Shown here: piece after piece, positions 1 through 5,521 of the stretch | Layout: every line of letters begins with the position of its first letter | Position numbering within the stretch: the first letter of the stretch is position 1 | Origin: Candidatus Poseidoniaceae archaeon | GTDB lineage: Archaea; Thermoplasmatota; Poseidoniia; Poseidoniales; Poseidoniaceae | NCBI GenBank assembly: GCA_022451765.1 | Contig: JAKUNY010000103.1 | Coordinates: 1 to 5,521 of the forward strand | Reading direction: 5' to 3' | DNA length: 5,521 bases | Position numbers and translations under genes: made by a program | The notes under the pieces: model-generated | The model's database searches: none | What the model was told of the DNA's origin: nothing | The model's input: the letters and a program-made list of their open reading frames with translations, nothing else

Positions 1-1
1 T

Positions 2-400
2 ATGGCAGAGCGTCGGTCTCTCATGAGTCAATCCGTTCCAGTCGAAGCCACAGTATCAGAAGAAACAGTTTCCGAAGAACAAGAAGATGATGAGGCAGAT
101 GCGGAAGAAGCAACCATGGATGAGGCAGACGAACTGTTTGCGCAATTCTTCACAATTGTCAATGACTTGCTAGGAGATGAACTACCCGAGGAGGCAATTC
201 AAGAATTCCTGGCTTCCGATGGTTTTGACCTTTTCAAGGAAGTCGGGGCAGATCCTAGTGCTATCGACGATGAGCGACGAGGTGAATTCTTCAAGATCAT
301 CGATGAACAACTCGGAAACATGCCCGACGATTCGATTACAGCGTTCGTAGAATCCGGTGACTTTGCCGTCTACAAGCAAATTTCTGAAATGTACACATGA
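2..400 (+). CDS. Small acidic protein with a duplicated ~30-residue motif; start uncertain, may be 5'-truncated
   Basis: I do not recognise the family. The reading frame gives 132 residues from the ATG at 2, but only one base lies upstream, so it may be the C-terminal part of a longer protein. Another in-frame ATG lies at 23 (Met8) and is an equally plausible start. Residues 15-47 are a low-complexity Glu/Asp-rich stretch, probably disordered. Residues 49-79 and 96-125 are two copies of one motif: both begin FF, carry I/V positions, then LG, a Pro followed by two acidic residues, Ile, Phe, Ser and a closing (F/Y)K. The copies look helical. There is no signal peptide or membrane segment, so a cytoplasmic location is likely. 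The stop lies 13 bases before the next gene, which suggests co-transcription. The basic tail of that next protein would be a natural electrostatic partner, but this is speculation. The coding call is firm; the function is unknown. Confidence 0.72.
   Translation: MAERRSLMSQSVPVEATVSEETVSEEQEDDEADAEEATMDEADELFAQFFTIVNDLLGDELPEEAIQEFLASDGFDLFKEVGADPSAIDDERRGEFFKIIDEQLGNMPDDSITAFVESGDFAVYKQISEMYT
146..376 (+). repeat. Internal protein-level duplication, two ~30-residue units
   Basis: Unit 1 covers bases 146-238 (residues 49-79) and unit 2 bases 287-376 (residues 96-125), with a period of 47 residues. Aligned positions keep FF at the start, LG at unit positions 9-10, Pro followed by two acidic residues, Ile, Phe, then Ser and a final aromatic-Lys pair, with one single-residue gap. 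The DNA is no longer similar enough to be a recent tandem duplication, so this looks like an old, selected repeat. Confidence 0.6.
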
Positions 401-402
401 AT

Positions 403-406
403 GAGG
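403..406 (+). promoter_or_regulatory. Probable ribosome binding site (GAGG) of the RDD-like gene
   Basis: GAGG sits seven bases before the ATG at 414 and just after the TGA of the preceding gene. It supports 414 as the start over the ATG at 397, which overlaps the upstream stop but opens a frame of only 73 codons with no plausible protein. Confidence 0.4.
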
Positions 407-413
407 CGAGAAT

Positions 414-1274
414 ATGGGACTACTCGACAAAGTTGAATCAAACGATAAGGAGCCTGCAAAAAAGGCAACTGCCAAAGCAGCCAAGGCAGCAAAGCCCACG
501 AAGGCAGCAAAACCAGCAAAAGCCGCTGCTTCAAAACCCAAGAAGGAAAAGAAACAGAAAGTCAAGAAAGCGCGCCCTGCGGGATTGTCCTCGGAATTTG
601 AAATCGCACCTAAATTAAGCCGAGTCATCTGTTGGTGGGTCAATTTTATCGCAAACTTTTCTGTTCTCATCGGTGCATTGTTCATGTCCGCATTCACCGG
701 TGGTTCGAGCGGTGGGTTGGAAACAACAATTCTGTTTATTGTAGCGATTTTGGTGTGGTTGTTCAATGCTATTTTCCTGCCGTTTTACACAGGTCGAAAC
801 CTTGGGCAGTACACCTCGTCAACGAGATACATCCGTGGCGATGGTACAAAACCAATGTTCCTTCACGGACTCTTTGTCAACAACGTCGGCCTTCTGTCAC
901 TCATCGGATTTGTTATGGTATTTACGCAAGCTGGCTCCATTTCAGATGGTGGAACAGCACCGATCGTTATGACTTCCATTGGCGCAGTATTCATGATTCT
1001 TTGGATTATTAATTGGCAATTTACACGCAACAGCGATTTGAATCAAGGTTTGTTTGATCTGATGTTTGGATCGTTTCTCGTTCGTTATGTTCCTGAAGAA
1101 AAGGCAACCTCTGGATTCCGTGCACGACTCGAAAGCATGAGCCAATTCGGTGAAAAGTATGCTAAGCGTGTTGAAGAACGTGCGAAGGCGAAGGAAGAAA
1201 AAGCAGCATCGGAAGCATCCGATGAAGCTGAAACCGAAGAGGATGCTGCTGAAGAAGACAACGCCGATAACTGA
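414..1274 (+). CDS. RDD-like four-helix membrane protein with basic N-tail and acidic C-tail
   Basis: A 286-residue integral membrane protein. Residues 12-54 form a Lys/Ala/Pro-rich, histone-H1-like low-complexity tail. Four hydrophobic segments follow at about 71-93, 103-123, 153-172 and 183-203, which puts both ends on the same side, probably the cytoplasm. Between helices 2 and 3, TGRNLGQ (126-132) and RGDG (141-144) match the layout of the RDD family, whose members have T-G-x-x-L-G-K followed by a strand and a D-G turn. After helix 4, NQGLFDLMFGSFLVRY (210-225) resembles the closing RQ-x-x-H-D-x-x-x-G-T-x-V-V segment of that family. The canonical Arg-Asp-Asp residues are not all present, so the match is by pattern only. 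Residues 247-286 are a charged helix ending in a Glu/Asp/Ala tail. RDD proteins are poorly understood; some act in ion or solute transport. The gene lies between the acidic protein and the hydrolase with 13-base gaps on each side. The gene call is firm; the family is probable. Confidence 0.8.
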   Translation: MGLLDKVESNDKEPAKKATAKAAKAAKPTKAAKPAKAAASKPKKEKKQKVKKARPAGLSSEFEIAPKLSRVICWWVNFIANFSVLIGALFMSAFTGGSSGGLETTILFIVAILVWLFNAIFLPFYTGRNLGQYTSSTRYIRGDGTKPMFLHGLFVNNVGLLSLIGFVMVFTQAGSISDGGTAPIVMTSIGAVFMILWIINWQFTRNSDLNQGLFDLMFGSFLVRYVPEEKATSGFRARLESMSQFGEKYAKRVEERAKAKEEKAASEASDEAETEEDAAEEDNADN

Positions 1275-1287
1275 AGGAATCAACCTA

Positions 1288-2262
1288 ATGCTTTCACATC
1301 GCTTTACTGCTCTCTACGCGCACGCTGTGGTATGGATTGTTGTAGGATTGCTTCTATCCTATCTCTATGAGTGGATTTGGTTTGTCTACCTTCTTCCAAT
1401 TGTTGTTATTGATATGTGGTTTGCAGTATGTCTTTGTCTCATGTTGAGATTACCTACTCGACGAGTTAACAACGATCCTCCCGAGGAATGGACATGGGAT
1501 GAACAACTCGTAGCTGGTTATCCTGTCCGTTGGTTGTCCAAATCCTACACAGAGGGCAAGCCACTTGCTCTTCTCATCCACGGATGGAATTCCCGTGCCT
1601 CAAATATGATTGGTCGTAGTAAATTATACGAGAAACTAGGATACAATTGCATTCTGTTTGAGATGCGAGCGCACGGTGGAAACAAGCGTGTATCGAATTG
1701 GGCAGCATTGCATGTGTGTCATGATCTCGAACAAGTTCTTCGGATATTCGATTCTCGTGGAATGCTCGATAATGGGTTTTTAATTCACGGTCACAGCTTG
1801 GGTGGTTTTGTTGCGCAACGAACAATGCGAGATGAACTGGTAACGTCAAAAAAGGCACTTGGAATGATACTTGAGTCGCCTGTTACTTCATACGTGTACA
1901 TCAACAATCAAACCTGTGAATATTTGAAAATTCCAACGTCATTGCACGGATTCATGATGCATCGATTACTGAAATACTACAATCGAATTAATGAAAAGAT
2001 ATTCACAGTTGATTCAATTGATAAACTCTCTACACCAAAGTGGGGTTTTCCATCATGTCCAACCTTGCTGGTGCAGGCTAAACATGATCAAACGTTAGGT
2101 ACAATTCATGCAGATCTCCTTATTGATGTGCACTCCACACGACAATCGAATTTCTCGTATCATATCGTTGAAGAATTGAAGCATTCGTATGAATCTTCAA
2201 ATGAGAAGCGTGATGAACTAATCAAAAACTGGATGGAGGAGAACTCACTCTTCTTCGCTTGA
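1288..2262 (+). CDS. Membrane-anchored alpha/beta hydrolase (serine hydrolase), substrate unknown
   Basis: The 324-residue product starts with two hydrophobic segments (about 12-27 and 30-54), then has a soluble alpha/beta-hydrolase domain. The oxyanion-side motif HGW is at 98-100. The nucleophile elbow GHSLG is at 168-172 with Ser170 as nucleophile. Asp267 (in QAKHDQT) and His299 (in ELKHSYE) are spaced as expected for the acid and base of the triad. MRAHGGN (126-132) stands where many relatives have D-x-RGHG. The set is most like S33-type or BAAT/ABHD-like serine hydrolases, so esterase, lipase or peptidase activity is possible; the sequence does not tell which. ATG 1288 is chosen because it follows the upstream stop by 13 bases and a GAAGG lies ten bases ahead. 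The frame stays open back to 1150, but that extension is Lys/Arg junk lying inside the RDD-like gene. The 3' end overlaps the opposite-strand CNNM-type gene by 18 bases. It is probably co-transcribed with the two genes upstream. Confidence 0.88.
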   Translation: MLSHRFTALYAHAVVWIVVGLLLSYLYEWIWFVYLLPIVVIDMWFAVCLCLMLRLPTRRVNNDPPEEWTWDEQLVAGYPVRWLSKSYTEGKPLALLIHGWNSRASNMIGRSKLYEKLGYNCILFEMRAHGGNKRVSNWAALHVCHDLEQVLRIFDSRGMLDNGFLIHGHSLGGFVAQRTMRDELVTSKKALGMILESPVTSYVYINNQTCEYLKIPTSLHGFMMHRLLKYYNRINEKIFTVDSIDKLSTPKWGFPSCPTLLVQAKHDQTLGTIHADLLIDVHSTRQSNFSYHIVEELKHSYESSNEKRDELIKNWMEENSLFFA

Positions 2263-3279
2263 AATCGCTTGTTCACGTGCTAATTCTCGCATGTCATCAA
2301 CTTCATCTAGTTCATCAACAATTTCCTCACCAAGAAGTGTTTCTAAGACGTCTTCCATTGTTAGAATACCAGAAGTTCCTCCGAATTCATCTTGGACAAC
2401 GGCAAACTGTTGTCGACGTTCCAGCAACATATCCAACGCCACATCAACGCTTTGTTGGGTCGTAAGGAAGTGCACTGGTTTCATGAACTCGTTTATTTTT
2501 CGGCCCCATTCATCGCGACTAGCTGCAACCAACAATTCAGAGCGTATAACCAAGCCTTGGATTTCGTCAACGGTCTCAGAATAGACGGGCATGCGCGAGA
2601 ACCGTAAGACTGGATATTCGTCGAGAACTTGGCGAACGGTCAAATCTTGTTGCAGGGCAGTGACGACAACACGCGGTGTCATGACCTCGGTTATGGGTAT
2701 CTCACGAAGTCTCAAGAGGTTGTGAATGACGGTTTCTTCGTCCTCCATGAGTGCGCCTTCTTCTTCACCAAGATCTGCAAGCGCAACAAGATCATCACGG
2801 GTAACAAGTTGACTATCTGCACTTGGTAGGATTTTCTTCATCCACTGAATTGGGGCAATAATAAACACGAGTGCAACGGTGATTATGTGAAGCGTTCTCC
2901 CAGTGAATAACGACAACTGTTTCCAATATGCGGTCCCGAGGGTTTTGGGTATGATTTCAGAGAGGAAAAGCACTGCAAGGGTGAGAATTACCGAGGCTAC
3001 CGTTAGATACTCATTACCAAACTGATTCTGTACTTCTGAACCGACACCAGCAGCTCCCATCGTATGTGCAATCGTATTGAGCGTTAGGATGGCAGTCAGG
3101 GGCTTAACTGCATCATCAGCTTTGAGTTTCGCCCAAACATCACCACGTCTGTTCCCATCCCGTTGCCACACAGCAACCTGCGTATTTGGAATTGAAAGCA
3201 CAACTGCTTCTAAAATTGAACAAAGAAACGAGACACCGAGGGCTAATGCTGTGTAAAAAATGAGTAAAGTAAGGTTCAT
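2245..3279 (-). CDS. CNNM/CorC-family membrane protein (DUF21 + CBS pair), putative divalent-cation transporter
   Basis: The 344-residue product has an N-terminal DUF21 (CNNM transmembrane) domain with hydrophobic segments near 4-30, 58-78, 92-112 and 127-147. SILEAVVLS (21-29) fits the S-x-x-E-A motif of helix 1 and [10 protein letters not shown] (106-115) the conserved E-I-x-P-K motif. A CBS pair follows: CBS1 about 199-250 (begins VMTPR) and CBS2 about 265-318 (FMKP to the [12 protein letters not shown] end). The protein then stops after a short acidic tail, so the C-terminal CorC_HlyC domain of many bacterial relatives is absent. Characterised CNNM/CorC proteins export Mg2+ coupled to Na+, with CBS domains sensing ATP-Mg; transport here is inferred from family. 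The frame can be opened at a TTG (3318), but the ATG at 3279 begins just before helix 1 and has an AGGAG 12 bases upstream. The gene is divergent from metG and convergent with the hydrolase. Confidence 0.9.
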   Translation of the reverse strand: MNLTLLIFYTALALGVSFLCSILEAVVLSIPNTQVAVWQRDGNRRGDVWAKLKADDAVKPLTAILTLNTIAHTMGAAGVGSEVQNQFGNEYLTVASVILTLAVLFLSEIIPKTLGTAYWKQLSLFTGRTLHIITVALVFIIAPIQWMKKILPSADSQLVTRDDLVALADLGEEEGALMEDEETVIHNLLRLREIPITEVMTPRVVVTALQQDLTVRQVLDEYPVLRFSRMPVYSETVDEIQGLVIRSELLVAASRDEWGRKINEFMKPVHFLTTQQSVDVALDMLLERRQQFAVVQDEFGGTSGILTMEDVLETLLGEEIVDELDEVDDMRELAREQAISSEEE

Positions 3280-3397
3280 GTTGAACGGGAACTCCTGTCC
3301 TTTGGATGGTTTGCCCAAGACCTTCTGCTTCTTGAAAATGTTGTTTTCTGTTAAACGGTGGGGTTGGTTTGAAAATCAATGCCGATTAGGGACAAAC
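3280..3397. promoter_or_regulatory. Divergent intergenic region carrying the promoters of the CNNM-type gene and metG
   Basis: These 118 bases separate two divergent genes and must hold start signals for both unless transcription comes from further away. No strong TATA box is visible. Weak A/T-rich candidates on the plus strand are TTAAAC at 3351 and TTTGAAAATC at 3368. The 8-mer TTGAAAAT occurs twice (3332 and 3369), and the second copy extends into a short inverted repeat TTGA-AAA-TCAA (3369-3379). AGGGA (3388-3392) is a possible Shine-Dalgarno for metG. All of this is near chance level, apart from the divergent layout itself. Confidence 0.3.
3292..3296 (-). promoter_or_regulatory. Possible ribosome binding site (AGGAG) of the CNNM-type gene
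   Basis: On the minus strand AGGAG lies 12 bases before the ATG at 3279. The spacing is a little long, but it favours this ATG over the TTG at 3318, which would add 13 polar residues ahead of the first membrane helix. Confidence 0.35.
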
Positions 3398-5521
3398 ATG
3401 GCGGATGGTGAACACGTACTGGTTTGTGTTGCCTGGCCGTATGCAAATGGCCCTCTTCATCTTGGGCATGTTGCTGGATGCTACCTCCCTCCTGACATTT
3501 ATGCTCGTTTTGAAAGAGCACGTGGCAACCGGGTATTGATGGTATCAGGATCCGATGAACATGGAACACCAATTACCGTAACAGCAGAGCAAAACGGTGT
3601 CTCATCGCAAGACATCGTCGATGAGTATCACAACGTTAACTCGAAAGCATTGCTTGATTTATGATGTACATGGATGCCAAACATCGATCCCCGAGGGTCT
3701 GCTTATGGCGGGGCTTTGTTTAATAGAACAACAGATATTCGACACAAGAAGAAAGTTCAATCAAATTTCAAATTGCTTTATGATGCAGGTTTTTTTGAAA
3801 AGAGGACAATGCAGCAGTATTTCGAGGTTCATCCTGACGGAGGTGGCCGGTTTCTTCCAGATCGTTACATCGAAGGTGTCTGTCCTTCCTGTGGTGCAGA
3901 CGGTGCACGTGGTGATCAATGCGATTCATGCGGAGCGACGTACGAATCGTATGAATTAAAAAATCCGATTTCGAAAATGAATCCAGAACTACCTGTCGAA
4001 ATCCGAGATACGGAACATCTTTTCTATCGCCTTGACTTGTTTCAAAAAGCACTTGAGCAGCACGCAGCAAACAACCATTCTGTCTGGAAGCCAAATGTGC
4101 GAGCAATGACAAAGCAATGGTTGGATATGGGACTGCGACCGCGAGCGGTTACCCGGGATCTCGAGTGGGGTATTGAGGTTCCTCTCGATGGAGACGATTG
4201 GAATGGAAAATGCATTTACGTATGGTTTGAAGCAGTCCAAGGATATCTAACGTGTTCACAAATATGGTCAGATGAGTATGATGATGGCTCATCATGGGAA
4301 AACTGGTGGATTGAAAATGACAGTATATCTCAACGCCATTATTACTTTCTGGGGAAGGACAACGTACCGTTCCACACCGTTATTTGGCCAGCAATTCTGA
4401 TGGGCCTCAATCATGCGCGTAATGGAAAAACTGCAGATCATCCTGTTGAATTACCAGCATCAGGAGACCTCCGCTTGGAGGATAACGTACCTGCGATGGA
4501 ATATCTAATGTTAGGGGGAGGCCAATTCTCAAAATCCAGGAAACATGCAATTTGGCTTCCATCCTTTTTGGATCGATTTGACCCCGATACACTGCGTTAT
4601 TATCTTAGCATTAACATGCCCGAATCCCACGATACAGATTTTACTTGGAAGGAATTCGTCGATCGTATCAACAATGAACTCATTGCGACGTATGGGAACT
4701 TTGCCAACAGAGTACTGTCGCTTGCAAACCGTCTTCCAGAAACACCAGGCGGCGAGTCATTACCGGCTTTTGATACAATTGAAACATACCATTCAATGTG
4801 TTCAACGCTCGAACAATTGCATGCAGACATGACCACTTCGCTTGAAAAGCATCGATACAAAGAGGCCTTGCGAACGGCAATGACAGCAGCACAACATGGT
4901 AACCAATTATTGCAAGCATCAACCCCTTGGAAACATCTCAAATCCGAAATTGATACAAACGGACGAATTGAATCACTCTCATCACTCGCGTTCGGTTGGA
5001 GAATTTGTCGATACCTTGCCATCGTTACCAACCCTTTCTTGCCATTCAGCGCTCAAAGATTATGGGACATGCTTGGTATTGAGGAGGAGCTAAGTGACAC
5101 GAATTGGAATCAAGCCATTGATTGGTCCGTCCCTGTATGCAATCCGTCCTCCTCCTATGAACCGCTCTTCAAAAGGTTGGACGTAGATGAAATCGTAAAA
5201 GAGGAACAATCACTCGTTGAGGATGCACCACAAGCAAACACAGTAAATCACGACGTCAAAGGCGGTAAAAAGGAGAAAAAGAACATGAACAAACAAGCAC
5301 CTGAAGGAATCGAATATCTTGATTTTGACACCTTCATGAAAGTAGAATTACGTACCGGGAAAATTGTAACTGTGGAAGACCATCCAAACGCAGATCGGCT
5401 GTTCGTTGTTACACTTGACGATGGAAGCAACGATGGGCGAACAATATGTGCTGGAATTAAGGAATATTATTCAGCAAATGAGCTTCTAGACATGACCGTT
5501 GTATTTGTCGCCAACCTTCAA
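3398..5521 (+). CDS. metG: Methionyl-tRNA synthetase, interrupted by in-frame TGA at codon 89; 3' end beyond window
   Basis: The enzyme charges tRNA-Met with methionine using ATP, in the cytoplasm. The visible frame is 708 codons, open to the right edge apart from one TGA at codon 89. Class I landmarks are in order: HLGH (21-24), the HIGH motif; GSDEHGTPI (51-59); a zinc knuckle with Cys162, Cys165, Cys175 and Cys178; [10 protein letters not shown] (274-283), the methionine-pocket segment with Trp276 and Tyr283; GKDNVPFH; and FSKSR (377-381), the archaeal-style KMSKS loop. The helical anticodon-binding domain follows (FVDRINNEL, then STPWK). After a Lys-rich linker (622-634), an EMAPII/Trbp111-like tRNA-binding domain begins near 636 with [11 protein letters not shown] and HPNADRL. 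The second zinc knuckle of some archaeal enzymes seems to be lost. Start ATG 3398 leads directly into [10 protein letters not shown]; an in-frame ATG at 3260 lies inside the opposite gene. Conservation on both sides of the TGA argues for a functional gene with an error or a very recent nonsense change; a pseudogene or split gene remains possible. Confidence 0.9.
3662..3664 (+). other. metG: In-frame TGA inside metG (codon 89)
   Basis: The codons around it read Leu-Leu-Asp-Leu, TGA, Cys-Thr-Trp-Met-Pro. The frame does not shift: the same frame continues with recognisable synthetase sequence for more than 600 codons. Family members have a Leu-Gly type turn at this point, so GGA to TGA, a single base change, is the likely origin. 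The first in-frame ATG after it is at 3674 (Met93). The ATG at 3661 overlaps the stop but opens another frame of only 20 codons. Confidence 0.85.

Noticed and set aside
447..575. Lys/Ala-rich stretch as a separate histone-like protein or a DNA repeat array
   Set aside because: The frame continues without a break into the membrane helices, and the DNA copies are too short and irregular for a repeat array.
182..766. 194-codon open frame on the minus strand
   Set aside because: It is the reverse complement of two well-supported plus-strand genes. Its Ala/Phe-rich stretch is simply the antisense of the Lys/Ala-rich tail.
1150..1287. N-terminal extension of the hydrolase from the ATG at 1150
   Set aside because: It lies inside the end of the RDD-like gene and translates to Lys/Arg-rich sequence without homology. 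The ATG at 1288 has normal operon spacing.
3280..3318. Upstream TTG start for the CNNM-type protein
   Set aside because: TTG is a weaker start, the added 13 residues are polar and unlike the family start, and the ATG at 3279 has an AGGAG ahead of it.
3260..3397. Upstream in-frame ATG for metG
   Set aside because: It begins within the coding region of the divergent gene, and the added residues do not resemble a MetRS N-terminus.
3662..3664. TGA read as glycine through an alternative genetic code (SR1/Gracilibacteria type)
   Set aside because: The four complete reading frames in this window all end at TGA exactly where the proteins should end, and no other gene has an internal TGA. One codon in one gene does not support a recoded genome.
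3662..3664. Selenocysteine codon
   Set aside because: The site is not a catalytic or redox position in MetRS, no SECIS-like hairpin is evident nearby, and the family context suggests glycine.
3661..3723. Re-initiation at the ATG overlapping the TGA
   Set aside because: It opens a different frame of only 20 codons ending in TAA at 3721 and does not restore synthetase sequence.

Overview
This window is gene-dense, with moderate GC and no gene-free stretch longer than about 120 bases. It holds four protein genes plus a fifth that leaves through the right edge. No tRNA, rRNA, CRISPR array, insertion sequence or phage gene is visible. The methionyl-tRNA synthetase is of archaeal flavour (FSKSR version of the KMSKS loop, GSDEHGTPI motif, zinc knuckle). 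Short-spaced genes, RDD-like and CNNM-like membrane proteins and highly charged low-complexity tails would fit a planktonic euryarchaeon such as Marine Group II (Poseidoniales). That assignment is an inference from protein style, not from a marker comparison, and a bacterial source is not excluded.

Left part (2-2262, + strand): three tightly packed genes, probably one transcription unit. They are a small, very acidic protein with a duplicated ~30-residue motif (possibly cut by the left edge), a four-helix RDD-like membrane protein with a Lys/Ala-rich N-tail and an acidic C-tail, and a membrane-anchored alpha/beta hydrolase with an intact Ser-Asp-His triad. The gaps between stop and next start are 13 bases each. 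No specific pathway can be read from them; a membrane or envelope role is the most that the sequence supports.

Middle (2245-3279, - strand): a CNNM/CorC-type membrane protein (DUF21 domain plus paired CBS domains), convergent with the hydrolase and overlapping it by 18 bases.

Right part (3398-5521, + strand): metG, divergent from the CNNM-type gene across a 118-base intergenic region. It has every landmark of a functional methionyl-tRNA synthetase and a fused C-terminal tRNA-binding (EMAPII/Trbp111-like) domain that runs off the window. It is interrupted by a single in-frame TGA at codon 89, where the family context suggests a glycine (GGA). This is the most notable anomaly here. A one-base sequencing or assembly error is the simplest explanation. 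A real nonsense allele, readthrough or a split enzyme are the alternatives. Nothing else in the window clearly looks like an undescribed system.
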